NCBI GenBank assembly: GCA_963580455.1
Contig: OY756958.1
Span: forward strand, 14,892,501-14,956,500
Length of the DNA stretch: 64,000 bases
Origin: Euonymus europaeus
Lineage: Eukaryota > Streptophyta > Magnoliopsida > Celastrales > Celastraceae
Reading direction: 5' to 3'
Shown here: positions 1 through 12,464 of the stretch, piece by piece
Layout of the letters: each line of letters opens with the position of its first letter
How positions within the stretch are numbered: the stretch's first letter is position 1
Notes under the pieces: generated by a model
The model's input: the letters and a program-made list of their open reading frames with translations, nothing else
Told to the model about the DNA's origin: nothing
Databases searched by the model: none
Position numbers and translations under genes: made by a program

Positions 1-3000
1 ATGGACAAAAACGTTAAAAGCTCCTCCATAGAGAGAATTGTGCAACTTCCGACTATCAAAGTTGCTCGGTGTACACTTTTTATTGTTCTTCTATCTCAAA
101 TTTTACGAGTATAAGCTTCGTAGATTATTTCGATGCCAAAACCCCAACTTTCTATGAAAAATGGACAAAAATGTTAAAAGCTCCTCCATAGAGAGAGTTG
201 AGCAACTTCGGACCATAAAAGTTGCTAGGTGTACACTTTTTATTGTTCTTCTATGTCAAATTTTACGACTATAAGCATCCTAGATTATTTCGATGCCAAA
301 ACCCCAACTTTCTATGACAAATGGACGAAAACATTAAAAGCTCCTCCATTGAGTGAGTTGTGCAACTTCGGACTATCAAAGTTGCTCGGTGTACACTTTT
401 TATTGTTCTTCTATGTGAAATTTTACGTGTATAAGCTTCCTAGATTATTTCAATTCCAAAACCCCAACTTTCTATGACAAATGGACAAAACCGTTTAAAG
501 CTCCTCCATAGAGTGAGTTGTCCTACTTCGGACAATCAAAGTTGCTCGGTGTACACTTTTTATTGTTATTCTACGTAAAATTTTACGAGTATAAGCTTCC
601 TAGATTCTTTCGATGCCAAAACCCCAACTTTCTATGACAAATGGACAAAAACGTTAGAAGCTCCTCCATAGAGAGAGTTGTGCAACTTCAGACTATCAAA
701 ATTGCTCGGTGTACACTTTTTATTGTTATTCTATGTCAAATTTTACGAGTATAAGCTTCCTAGATTATTTCGATGTGAAAACATCAAATTTACAAGACAA
801 ATGGACAAAAACGTTAGAAGCTCCTCCATAGAGAGAGTTGTGCTACTTCAGACTATCAAAATTGCTCGGTGTACACTTTTTATTGTTATTCTATGTCAAA
901 TTTTACGAGTATCAGCTTCCTAGATTATTTAGATGCCAAAACCCCAACTTTCTATGACAAATGGACAAAAACTTTTGAAGCTACTCAATAGAGAGAGTTG
1001 AGCAACTTCAGAACATAAAAGTTGCTCGGTGTACACTTTTTATTGTTATTCTATATCAAATTTTACGAGTATAAGCTTCCTAGATTATTTCGATGCCAAA
1101 ACCCCAACTTTCTATGACAAATGGACAAAACCATTTAAAGCTCCTCCATAGAGTGAGTTGAGCAACTTCGGACTATCAAAATTGCTCGGTGTACACTTTT
1201 TATTGTTATTCTATGTCAAATTTTACGAGTATAAGCTTCCTAGATTATTTCGATGCCAAAACCCCAACTTTCTATGACAAATGGACAAAAACTTTTAAAG
1301 CTACTCAATAGAGAGAGTTGAGCAACATCAGAACATAAAAGTTGCTCGGTGTACACTTTTTATTGTTATTCTATGTCAAATTTTACGAGTATAAGCTTCC
1401 TAGATTCTTTCGATGCCAAAACCCAAACTTTCTGTGGCAAATGGACAAAAACATTAAAAGCTCCTCCATAGAGTGAGTTGTGCAACTTCGGACTATCGAA
1501 GTTGCTCGGTGTACACTTTTTATTGTTATTCTATATCAAATTTTACGAGTATAAGCTTCCTAGATTATTTTGATTCCAAAAACCCAACTTTCTATGACAA
1601 AATGACAAAACCATTTAAAGCTCCTCCAAAGAGTGAGTTGAGCAACTTCGGACTATCAAAGTTGCTCGGTGTACACTTTTTATTGTTCTTCTATGTCAAA
1701 TTTTACGAGTATAAGCTTCCTAGATTATTTTGATTCCAAACACCAACTATCAATAACAAATCGACAAAACCGTTAAAAGCTACTCCATAGAGAGAGTTGA
1801 GCAACTTCGGACCATAAAAGTTGCTCGGTGTACACTTTTTATTGTTCTTCTATGTCAAATTTTACGACTATAAGCATCCTAGATTATTTCGATGCCAAAA
1901 CCCCAACTTTCTATGACAAATGGACAAAAACGTTAAAAGCTCCTCCATAGAGAGAATTGTGCAACTTCCGACTATCAAAGTTGCTCGGTGTACACTTTTT
2001 ATTGTTCTTCTATCTCAAATTTTACGAGTATAAGCTTCGTAGATTATTTCGATGCCAAAACCCCAACTTTCTATGAAAAATGGACAAAAATGTTAAAAGC
2101 TCCTCCATAGAGAGAGTTGAGCAACTTCGGACCATAAAAGTTGCTAGGTGTACACTTTTTATTGTTCTTCTATGTCAAATTTTACGACTATAAGCATCCT
2201 AGATTATTTCGATGCCAAAACCCCAACTTTCTATGACAAATGGACGAAAACATTAAAAGCTCCTCCATTGAGTGAGTTGTGCAACTTCGGACTATCAAAG
2301 TTGCTCGGTGTACACTTTTTATTGTTCTTCTATGTGAAATTTTACGTGTATAAGCTTCCTAGATTATTTCAATTCCAAAACCCCAACTTTCTATGACAAA
2401 TGGACAAAACCGTTTAAAGCTCCTCCATAGAGTGAGTTGTCCTACTTCGGACAATCAAAGTTGCTCGGTGTACACTTTTTATTGTTATTCTACGTAAAAT
2501 TTTACGAGTATAAGCTTCCTAGATTCTTTCGATGCCAAAACCCCAACTTTCTATGACAAATGGACAAAAACGTTAGAAGCTCCTCCATAGAGAGAGTTGT
2601 GCAACTTCAGACTATCAAAATTGCTCGGTGTACACTTTTTATTGTTATTCTATGTCAAATTTTACGAGTATAAGCTTCCTAGATTATTTCGATGTGAAAA
2701 CATCAAATTTACAAGACAAATGGACAAAAACGTTAGAAGCTCCTCCATAGAGAGAGTTGTGCTACTTCAGACTATCAAAATTGCTCGGTGTACACTTTTT
2801 ATTGTTATTCTATGTCAAATTTTACGAGTATCAGCTTCCTAGATTATTTAGATGCCAAAACCCCAACTTTCTATGACAAATGGACAAAAACTTTTGAAGC
2901 TACTCAATAGAGAGAGTTGAGCAACTTCAGAACATAAAAGTTGCTCGGTGTACACTTTTTATTGTTATTCTATATCAAATTTTACGAGTATAAGCTTCCT

Positions 3001-3579
3001 AGATTATTTCGATGCCAAAACCCCAACTTTCTATGACAAATGGACAAAACCATTTAAAGCTCCTCCATAGAGTGAGTTGAGCAACTTCGGACTATCAAAA
3101 TTGCTCGGTGTACACTTTTTATTGTTATTCTATGTCAAATTTTACGAGTATAAGCTTCCTAGATTATTTCGATGCCAAAACCCCAACTTTCTATGACAAA
3201 TGGACAAAAACTTTTAAAGCTACTCAATAGAGAGAGTTGAGCAACATCAGAACATAAAAGTTGCTCGGTGTACACTTTTTATTGTTATTCTATGTCAAAT
3301 TTTACGAGTATAAGCTTCCTAGATTCTTTCGATGCCAAAACCCAAACTTTCTGTGGCAAATGGACAAAAACATTAAAAGCTCCTCCATAGAGTGAGTTGT
3401 GCAACTTCGGACTATCGAAGTTGCTCGGTGTACACTTTTTATTGTTATTCTATATCAAATTTTACGAGTATAAGCTTCCTAGATTATTTTGATTCCAAAA
3501 ACCCAACTTTCTATGACAAAATGACAAAACCATTTAAAGCTCCTCCAAAGAGTGAGTTGAGCAACTTCGGACTATCAAA
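1..3579 (+). repeat. 1919-bp higher-order repeat, two tandem copies
   Basis: Positions 1-1660 and 1920-3579 show no difference in the lines I compared, including private variants such as AGCAACATCA (1321 and 3240) and TTTCTGTGGCAA (1430 and 3349). The period is 1919 bp, twelve monomers minus one base. After 1660/3579 the second copy skips one monomer and continues like 1821 onward, so the next unit starts at 3680 after 1760 bp (eleven monomers) and diverges gradually. The first copy may extend upstream of the window. Such identity fits recent unequal exchange, though an assembly duplication cannot be excluded from sequence alone. Confidence 0.85.
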
Positions 3580-6500
3580 ATTGCTCGGTGTACACTTTTT
3601 ATTGTTCTTCTATGTCAAATTTTACGACTATAAGCATCCTAGATTATTTCGATGCCAAAACCCCAACTTTCTATGACAAATGGACAAAAACGTTAAAAGC
3701 TCCTCCATAGAGAGAATTGTGCAACTTCCGACTATCAAAGTTGCTCGGTGTACACTTTTTATTGTTCTTCTATCTAAAATTTTACGAGTATAAGCTTCGT
3801 AGATTATTTCAATGTGAAAACACCAACTTTACAAGACAAATGGACAAAAACGTTAAAAGCTCCTCCATAGAGAGAGTTGAGCAACTTCGGACCATAAAAG
3901 TTGCTAGGTGTACACTTTTTATTGTTCTTCTATGTCAAATTTTACGACTATAAGCATCCTAGATTATTTCGATGCCAAAACCCCAACTTTCAATGACAAA
4001 TGGACGAAAACATTAAAAGCTCCTCCATAGAGTGAGTTGTGCAACTTCGGACTATCAAAGTTGCTCGGTGTACACTTTTTATTGTTCTTCTATGTCAAAT
4101 TTTACGTGTATAAGCTTCTTAGATTATTTCGATTCCAAAACGCCAACTTTCTATGACAAATGGACAAAACCGTTTAAAGCTCCTCCATAGAGTGAGTTGT
4201 CCTACTTCGGACAATCAAAGTTGCTCGGTGTACACTTTTTATTGTTATTCTACGTAAAATTTTACGAGTATAAGCTTCCTAGATTCTTTCGATGCCAAAA
4301 CCCCAACTTTCTATGACAAATGGACAAAAACATTAAAAGCTCCTCCATAGAGTGAGTTGTGCAACTTCGGACTATCAAAGTTTCTCTGTGTACACTTTTT
4401 ATTGTTATTCTATATCAAATTTTACGAGTATAAGCTTCCTAGATTATTTCGATGCCAAAAAGCCAACTTTCTATGATAAAATGACAAAACCGTTTAAAGC
4501 TCTCCATAGGGTGAGTTGAGCAACTTCGGACTATCAAAGTTGTTCGGTGTACACTTTTTGTTGTTCTTCTATGTCAAATTTTACGAGTATAAGCTTCCTA
4601 GATTATTTCGATGCCAAAACACCAACTATCAATGACAAATCGATAAAACCGTTAAAAGCTACTCCATAGAGAGAGTTGAGCAACTTCAGAACATAAAAGT
4701 TGCTCGGTGTACACTTTTTATTGTTATTCTATATCAAATTTTACGAGTATAAGCTTTCTAGATTATTTCGATGCCAAAACCCCAACTTTCTATGACAAAT
4801 GGACAAAACCGTTTAAAGCTCCTCCATAGAGTGAGTTGAGCAACTTCGGACTATCAAAGTTGCTCGGTGTACACTTTTTGTTGTTCTTCTATGTAAAATT
4901 TTACGAGTATATGCTTGCTGGATTAATTTGATGCCAAAACCGCAACTATCAATAAAAAATGGGCAAAACCGTTAAAAGCTACTTCATAGTGAGCTGAGCA
5001 ATTCCAGACCATCAAAGTTGCTCGTTGTACACTTTTTATTATTCTTCTACGTCAAATTTTAGGAGTATAAGCTTCCTAGATTATTTCGATGCCAAAACCC
5101 CAACTTTCTAGGACAAATGGACAAAACCGTTTAAAGCTCCTCCATAGAGTGAGTTGAGCAACTTCGGACTATCAAAGTTGCTCGGTGTACACTTTTTGTT
5201 GTTCTTCTATGTCAAATTTTACGAGTCTAAGCTTCCTAGATTATTTCGATTTGAAAACACCAAATTTACAAGACAAATAGACAAAAACTTTTAAAGCTAC
5301 TCAATAGAGAGAGTTGAGCAACTTCAGAACATAAAAGTTGCTCGGTGTACACTTTTTATTGTTACTCTATGTCAAATTTTACGAGTATAGGCTTCCAAGA
5401 TTATTTCGATGCCAAAACCCCAACTTTCTATGACAAATGGACAAAAACTTTTAAAGCTACTCAATAGAGAGAGTTGAGCAACTTAAGAACATAAAAGTTG
5501 CTTGGTGTACACTTTTTATTGTTATTCTATATCGAATTTTACGAGTATATGCTTCCTAGATTATTTCGATGCCAAAACCCCAACTTTCTATGACAAATGG
5601 ACAAAACCGTTTAAAGCTCCTCCATAGAGTGAGTTGAGCAACTTCGGACTATCAAAATTGCTTGGTGTACACTTTTTATTGTTATTCTATGTCAAATTTT
5701 ACGAGTATAAGCTTCTTAGATTATTTCGATGCCAAAACCCCAACTTTCTATGACAAATGGACAAAAACTTTTAAAGCTACTCAATAGAGAGAGTTGAACA
5801 ACTTCAGAACATAAAAGTTGCTCGGTGTACACTTTTTATTGTTATTCTACGTCAAATTTTACGAGTATAAGCTTCCTAGATTATTTCGATGCCAAAACCC
5901 CAACTTTCTATGAGAAATGGACAAAACCGTTTAAAGCTCCTCCATAGAGTGAGTTGAGCAACTTCGGACTATCAAAGTTGCTCGGTGTACACTTTTTATT
6001 GTTCTTCTATGTCAAATTTTACGAGTATAAGCCTCGTAGATTATTTCGATGTGAAAACAACAACTTTACAAGACACACGGACAAAAACGTTAGAAGCTCC
6101 TCCATAGAGAGAGTTGTGCAGTTTCGGACTATCAAAATTGCTCGGTGTACACTTTTTATTGTTATTCTATGTCAAATTTTACGAGTATAAGCTTCCTAGA
6201 TTATTTCGATGCCAAAACCCCAACTTTCTACGACAAATGGACAAAAACTTTTAAAGCTACTCAATAGAGAGAGTTGAGCAACTTCAGAACATAAAAGTTG
6301 CTCGGTGTACACTTTTTATTGTTATTCTATGTCAAATTTTAGGAGTATAAGCTTCCTAGATTCTTTCGATGCCAAAACCACAACTTTCTATGACAAATGG
6401 ACAAAAACTTTTAAAGCTACTCCATATAGAGAGTTGTGCAACTTCGGACTATCAATCTTGCTCGGTGTACACTTTTTATTGTTCTTCTATATCAAATTTT

Positions 6501-6637
6501 ACGAGTATAAGCTTCCTAGATTATTTCGTTGCCAAAAACCCGACTTTCTATGACAAAAGGACAAAACCGTTTAAAGCTCCTCCATAGAGTGAGTTGAGCA
6601 ACTTCGGACTATCAACGTTGCTCGGTGTACACTTTTT
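1..6637 (+). repeat. 160-bp satellite array, left block (~41 monomers)
   Basis: Head-to-tail monomers of 160 bp: the unit starting ATGGACAAAA at 1 recurs at 161, 321 and so on. Taking that as phase 1, each monomer carries a T5 tract at phase ~77-81, a HindIII-like AAGCTT at ~113-118 and CCAACTTTCTATGA near ~145-157. Phases 40-67 hold an imperfect-to-perfect dyad, GAGCAACTT, ten bases, AAGTTGCTC. Monomers differ from one another by point changes, and the variants recur in a higher-order pattern. The block ends abruptly inside a monomer, after the T5 tract, where the pararetrovirus begins. No promoter or gene is visible. The centromeric assignment is inference from repeat organisation; I do not recognise the satellite family by name. 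Confidence 0.95.
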
Positions 6638-6735
6638 GTATTAATTCTTCTTTTGGTTGCTTCTGTTCTGTGCGTTCTGGTATCGGAGCCAAACCCCTGG
6701 CGAGGTTGAGAGAAGTATTCCAGGTTAGCTTGATC
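6638..6735 (+). repeat. Left copy of viral terminal redundancy
   Basis: This segment, from GTATTAATTC to TTGATC, is repeated at 14331-14428 with one visible difference (TATCGGAGCC here, TATCGAAGCC there). It contains the primer-binding site. At the left junction the bases TTTG are shared by satellite and virus, so the exact breakpoint is ambiguous by about four bases, consistent with microhomology joining. Confidence 0.9.
6678..6690 (+). promoter_or_regulatory. Viral primer-binding site (tRNA-Met type), left copy
   Basis: TGGTATCGGAGCC differs by one base from the usual plant initiator-tRNA-Met complement that starts TGGTATCAGAGC. In caulimovirids this site primes minus-strand DNA synthesis and marks position 1 of the genome. 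It lies 166 bases before the movement-protein ATG. Confidence 0.8.
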
Positions 6736-6843
6736 CGTTAGGCCGTTAAGCTGTGCGAGCGTTAGGCCGTTTTGATCGCTGTAAAAGTCCTGTCGACAAA
6801 CACTTCCAAAAAGTCATACGGTAGACTTTAAACTTCCTCTAAA
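6691..6843 (+). other. Viral leader between primer site and ORF1
   Basis: This is a 153-base non-coding leader. It contains CGTTAGGCCGTT twice, starting near 6736 and 6760, 24 bases apart. The ORF1 ATG at 6844 sits in AAAATGGC, a good plant start context. I see no convincing small ORF here. Confidence 0.6.
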
Positions 6844-7524
6844 ATGGCATCCTTAATCCGAAGCCTGAGCAAAAGGAACGTTGAAAGTTCTAGCTCTTCT
6901 CCTTCATCCCACTCATCAGTTATTTCCAGAAAAAACATTGAGGAATTAGTTTTTTGTAATGTTGATGAAGTTTTAAACAAACGGACGATTCCAAAGGTCG
7001 AGCCATCTCATGTTTATCACAAAGTATCTTTTTCTTTGAAAACCTCTTTTGTTATAAAAACTGTTGAACATGCCAAGGGAATTCAATCTGAAAATGAGGT
7101 TATACCACTTTTGCCTTTAAAATTGATAGCAAAAGAGATTTTAAGAAAATATAATTATCTGCATATAGGGTTAGTTCAAATTGCCCTAAAACCATTAACA
7201 AAAGAAGGTTTAAACACCTCCGTTTTGGCTTGCTTAAGAGATAGCAGGCATTATAATTTTACAGATTCACTCTTAGGAATGGTAGAGACAAGTCTCTACA
7301 AAGGACCAGTCTATTTTGACTGTTATCCTAACCTGACCTTGTCCTTAGATGATCCTAATCTTGAGCATGCTTTACAACTCAATATAAAAACAAGCGGATA
7401 TGACATGATGGCTGAATCCCGCAATATTAATGTGATTTATCGAATCTGTTTCAAAGCCATGAATACTATGATCCCAAACGTGGTTGGGTTCAAAAAAGGG
7501 ATCCACAACTTTATTTCAAGTTGA
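6844..7524 (+). pseudogene. Viral ORF1, first part: movement protein (30K superfamily)
   Basis: This open frame of 226 codons starts at the first ATG after the leader. A serine-rich N-terminus is followed by a 30K-type movement-protein core, which in caulimovirids forms tubules through plasmodesmata for cell-to-cell spread. Supporting blocks are LGMVETSLYKGPVYFDCYP (residues ~141-159) and the NINVIYRICFKAMNTM stretch (~199-214). The last ~10 codons after the A-run at 7492-7497 do not look like the family; the expected continuation is found one frame over, beginning KKGSTTLFQ. A one-base length change in that A-run would explain the break. In intact relatives the movement protein is the N-terminal domain of a single long ORF1 polyprotein. 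The identification is by motif and order, not alignment. Confidence 0.82.
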
Positions 7525-10018
7525 TCATGCGAATGCTAATTTAGCTGTTTCTAGGTCCATACAATGGAAAGATGTGTCCATGCCCTCAAATTGGTTTCTG
7601 GAAGAAGTATTCACCTCTTCAACTAAACCAGTTGAGCCTCGAAAAATGGAACAAATCGTCGAACATGATAATGGAGACGTCGAGATCTTTTTATCTTTTG
7701 ATCGAAAATTAAGGGTAACCCCGTCAAGATCAGACCATAGGAAGTTAAAATCTTTTCCTTCCCGACATAGTACATCTTCCATTCCAGACTCAGTCAAAGG
7801 TTTATCCCTATCCGCAAACAATATCCCTCATCCTATTTATAAAACCCCATCAGCACCCTCTCCTTCAGAGAGAGGATCTGATGGATCCAATGAAGGCAAC
7901 GAGCCAACACCATCCGAATTAGAATTCGACCCTAAAATTCCCGAGATTAACATGATAAAAGCGCCTTTTGTTCCAGATTGCTCTTATTTGAGCAAAGAAT
8001 TAATGGAACCACATAATAGGCCCTTTCGTCAATGGTACGTTAAGAATTTTAACGAAGAAGAATTAATATTCTTTCGAAAAACGTATTACGAAGAACTTAA
8101 GCTTATTGGTGAAAATCTGCCTTTTAAACAATGGTTCGTAATATATCAGGAACGCGAATCAATCTCGGTCATTACTCAGCAACCTATGATCAAATGGAAG
8201 TTGGTATCTGGCGAAACAGTAGAGTCTATTCATCCACCTGCCAAGCATGTCTTCTTTAGTGACATCGATGCTCAGCCTTTTATAAAACCATCAAAGACTG
8301 ACCCTCTATCTGGTGATATCCAGAGACAAGGTAATTTTACAAATATTCATTTAAAGACCATTGCAGACCAACTTGATAGAATCGAGAACCATCTCTCGAT
8401 TTCTGAAACTGCCCCTTCAACAGTCATACCCATTCCTTCCCATAAAGAATTTCTTCAAAAACAACAGAAGGATGAAAAGCCAACCATAGATCCAGTAGTA
8501 ATAAAACCACCTCAGCCTATTTCAGGAAATTACAAGTTGGGTAATGAATATTCTGATGAGTTTTTGACCAAATTAATCTCGAAGGTTCAAAACCTTAAAA
8601 TCACTGACCCATCGACCTCTAAACCATCTATAGCGGTCCTTAAACACAAGGCTTATTCCAGCCCATCCAGCTCGGATGATGAAATTGATTATGACTCTGA
8701 TTTTGCAAAACTTCAAAATCAATTTCGTGATGGTCCCGATAATATCTCTCCCATACAGGGACCTGTTAGCAAAGCTCCATCTCGTAACTATTATCCTCGA
8801 GCCACTCCTGCTGATTTGCTATTTGAAGAAAACTACATTAATGTCGCTAATCAGTACAGCAGTAAGACTCTTTACGAATGGAATATTGATGGTCAATCTG
8901 ATTATCAAATTATTCAAACCTTACAAAACATCATGATGTTTTCTACTATTAGTAAAGCAAGCGGTAATACCGACACTCAAATTGCCCAGTTTATTACAGC
9001 GGGTTTTTCTGGACAACTTAAAGGCTGGTGGGATAATTATCTCTCTCAGGACCAACGCAATGAAATATTAGGTGCAATAAAAATTGAGACAGGAGAGCCG
9101 GATTCGGTTTATACCTTAATCTGTACAGTCATCTATCATTTTTTGGGTGACTCTCATCTTTTAGGCGATAATAGCAAGGATCAACTTATGAATCTTCGCT
9201 GCCCCACTTTAACTCATTTTAAATGGTATAAGGATGTCTTCCTTTCTCGCGTTCATCTCCGACCGGATTCTAATCATGTTTTCTGGAAAGAAAGATTCCT
9301 TGCAGGTTTACCACCTTTATTCGCCACTCGAGTTCGAACCCGTCTCACTAATCTCAATGGTGGTGCATATGATCTTGCATCTTACACTTTTGGAAAACTA
9401 ATTTTTGAAGTTACTCGTGAAGGTCTTAATTTATGTAATGACATAAAATTAAAAAATCAGCTTAAAAAGCAGCACCTTTCCAGTAAAAAAGAAATAGGGC
9501 AATTTTGCAGTCAATTTGGATATAACACCATTCTCCCAAAACCAGATTCAACTAAAAAATCCAAAAAACCTTTTAAAAAGGATTCTTATCGACGATACAA
9601 GACAAGGCGTTATGATGAATCCGCTCGTCCACCAGACAAAACGACAAAAGAGCACAAGCCTTTTCCCAAATGGGGAACCAAGAAAGTCCACACCAATAAG
9701 ATGCGTGGCTCGCGCCAACCCACATGTTGGAAATGCGGTAAAACAGGCCATTACCAAAATACATGTCGTGCCCAGACCAAGATTAATAGTCTTGCCATTC
9801 CTAAATCCGATAAGGCTGATCTTTTAAAAAATTTAGCTGAAGATTATTCATCTGATAAATCCGACTCTAGTGATATTCTCTTATCTGATAATGATCATTC
9901 TTCTTCTCTTTCTGACAAAGACGACTGCGAATGCGACTATTATAAAGCTATCATTCAAATGAATGGTCTTTCCATTAACGTTCTCACTCAGCACGAGCTT
10001 CATCCTCGATCTTCTTGA
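7484..10018 (+). pseudogene. Viral ORF1, second part: movement-protein end and coat protein
   Basis: This is an open stretch in the +1 frame relative to the first part. Its nominal first codon is TTG, not a real start. The first ~50 codons (DHANANLAVSRSIQW, then SMPSNWFLE) are the end of the movement protein. A low-complexity Ser/Pro-rich linker follows. The coat-protein core spans about 8810-9330, with LYEWNIDGQSDYQII and AGFSGQLKGWWDNYL. Next come a Lys/Arg-rich segment and a CCHC zinc knuckle, CWKCGKTGHYQNTC, at 9725-9766 (residues 748-761), expected to bind viral RNA. An acidic Ser/Asp-rich tail is typical for caulimovirid coat proteins. The frame closes at a TGA at 10016-10018 after about ten codons that look out of frame; the likely shift lies at 9985-10005. 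Confidence 0.83.
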
Positions 10019-11384
10019 TTCCATTCTCGATCCCCAGGAGAAAAGAGAAGCACTCGAAAAACTCTTATCCATACAAAAGTCAGAGAAAAGGCCCGACTCA
10101 AAAGTCGATCCTAAAGAAGTCGCCGTCTCCCCAGCTTATACTTTAAAAGAAGTATTCTCCAGGACCTCCGCTCCCAAACCTGTTACCATTCATGATCTGA
10201 AACATGAGGTAAATACACTCAAAGGAGAAGTAAAATCTCTAAGACAGAGGATAGAAATCCTAGAGTTGCAGGCCGAAGTTAATTACACTGCCACTCCTGC
10301 ATCATCCTCCTTCAATTTTCCTTCTATAGACTCTGCGAATCCTCAGCAGTCTACTCCAAGTTTTCATGAAACAGATCCACTCGAAGTTCAAGAAGGAAAC
10401 CCCTACATCGACAACCCAGATTTAAAACAGAAGGGTTTGGCAGTTATGAGTTCTGAAGAATCAAAATCCGATCTTAATGAAGATTACCTTAACAAGATGA
10501 TGGTAATTCAAGAAATCACCAATAGGCAATATTATGTTAAGGTAAATTTGGTTGTTAATAATGAGCTCAATATTTCTACTCTCGCTTTAATTGACTCAGG
10601 CGCTGATCGACACTGTGTACGTGAAGGGTTAATACCCTCCAAGTATTTTGAAAAAACATCACAGGTATTAACCGCAGCAGATAAAAAGGAACTTAAGATA
10701 AAATATAAACTATCTGATTCTTACATCTGCCACGAACAGGTTTGTATTAAACTTGTGTTTATTTTGGTTAAAAACTTAAATTCCAATATTATTCTAGGAA
10801 ATCCATTCTTAGCATTATTAGAACCTTATCAGGTTAATAATGAAGGAATCCATGCAGTCTTAAAAGGAAAATCCGTAACTTTTAAGTTTGCCTTTCCCAA
10901 AAAAGTTGCTTATATTGATCAACTTCATAATTTTGCTTCCTTCAAACAACAACAGATTGCGTTCATCAAGGGAGAGATCAATTCTATATCATTAGAAACA
11001 CAGGTAAATCACCCCACCATGAAAGAGAAAATATCTTCTTTCTTAGTCAAACTTGAGCATGACGTATGCAGCGAAGTTCCTTCAGCTTTTTGGGAACGAA
11101 AGAAACATATGGTTAAACTACCATATGAGCCCGATTTCTGCGAAAAGAACATCCCGACCAAAGCGAGACCAATCCAAATGTCTAAGGAACTGGTCGAATA
11201 TTGTCAAAAGGAAATCACTCAGCTTTTAGACAAAAAGCTAATTCGCAAGAGTTACTCTCCGTGGAGCTGTTCTGCTTTTTACGTATACAATGCAGCCGAA
11301 ATAGAACGAGGAGCCCCAAGGTTAGTAATTAATTATAAACCCCTTAATAAGGTGTTACAATGGATTAGATATCCTATCCCTTAG
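9963..11384 (+). pseudogene. Viral ORF1, third part: coiled coil, aspartic protease, start of RT
   Basis: This open stretch is again shifted +1 from the preceding part. The ATG at 9963 lies inside the previous frame and is unlikely to be a natural start. Residues ~78-107 form a heptad-like region (HEVNTLKGEVKSLRQRIEIL), a predicted coiled coil. The retropepsin-type protease has its catalytic block ALIDSGADRHC, with the D-S-G triplet at 10593-10601 (residue 211), and ends with IILGNPFLALL. The reverse transcriptase begins around residue 390 (KHMVKLPYEPDF) with the finger motif APRLVINYKPLNK. The frame is cut by a TAG at 11382-11384 while the same frame continues as RT on the other side, so this is a nonsense mutation inside RT. 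Confidence 0.85.
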
Positions 11385-12464
11385 AAGCGTGATTTACTGA
11401 ATCGTCTTTATAAAGCAAATATCTTCTCTAAATTTGACCTTAAAAGCGGATTCTGGCAAATCCAAATTGAAGAGAAGGATAGGTACAAAACAGCCTTCAC
11501 TGTCCCGTTTGGTCACTATGAATGGAATGTTATGCCGTTTGGGTTAAAAAATGCTCCCTCTGAATTTCAGAATGTCATGAATGATATTTTCAATTGCTTC
11601 GTTGATTTTATCATTGTTTATATAGATGATGTTCTTGTCTATTCTTATGATCTTTCACAGCATTGGAAACATCTACACATTTTTTATGAAACTATAAAAA
11701 AGAATGGACTTGTCTTATCTTTGAAAAAGATAAAATTATTTCAAACTAATGTCCGCTTTCTTGGACATAATATTACCCAGGGATCTATAATCCCTATTGA
11801 CAGGGCCCTGAGTTTTGGAGATAAATTCTCTGATGAACTCAAAGACAGAACCCAATTACAAAGGTTTCTTGGTTGCCTAAACTATGTTGCAGATTTTTAT
11901 AAAAATCTTGCCAACGATTGCAAACCTCTTTTTGGCAGGTTAAAAAAGGAACCTGACCCTTGGACTCATCAGTGTACTCAAGCAGTTAAGGCTATTAAAT
12001 CTAGAATTAAATTAATTCCTTGCTTGTCTATTCCTAATCCTGACTATCTAAAAATAGTCGAGACCGATGCTTCTGAACAAGGGTATGGTGGTATTCTCAA
12101 ACAAAAGACTCCTACAGGCAAAGAACAACTTGTCCGATTTACCTCTGGTTTATGGAAACCGGCTCAAAAGAACTATTCCACCATTAAAAAGGAACTTTTA
12201 TCAATTGTCCTTTGTATTACTAAATTTCAAGATGATTTATTAAATCAGAAATTCTTATTACGAATTGATTGTAAAGCAGCCAAAGATGTCCTTGAAAAGG
12301 ATGTTAAAAATTTGGCCTCTAAACAGATTTTTGCACGTTGGCAAGCGTTACTTGCAATTTTTGATTTCAATATTGAGTTTATTAAAGGAGAATCTAACAA
12401 TTTGCCTGACTTCCTTACTCGTGAATATTTGCAGGGCAAATGGCCAGTTCCAGTCGAACCATGA
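11385..12464 (+). pseudogene. Viral ORF1, fourth part: reverse transcriptase and RNase H
   Basis: This part is in the same frame as the previous one, beyond the in-frame TAG. RT motifs in order are KFDLKSGFWQI, MPFGLKNAPSEFQ, and the catalytic YIDD at 11619-11630 followed by VLVYS, then the thumb and connection (RFLGCLNYVADF). RNase H follows with its first catalytic Asp in VETDASEQGYGG (~12066) and a later KKELLSIV; the domain closes with NNLPDFLTREYL. The enzyme would copy pregenomic RNA to DNA and degrade the template. It stops at TGA 12462-12464 and overlaps the start of the second ORF by 25 bases, an arrangement that suits translation by reinitiation or leaky scanning. First ATG in the fragment is 11532, but no independent translation is implied. 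Confidence 0.88.

Noticed and set aside
229..6587. Repeated open frames of 63-99 codons in the satellite (here and throughout the array) as genes
   Set aside because: They follow the repeat phase. 160 is not a multiple of 3, so frames rotate from monomer to monomer, many start at non-ATG codons, and no domain or independent conservation is seen.
7484..7524. Programmed ribosomal frameshift between viral movement and coat parts
   Set aside because: The needed shift is +1, not the -1 usual at A-rich slippery sites. Relatives carry one continuous ORF1, and two further unrelated breaks exist, so decay is more likely.
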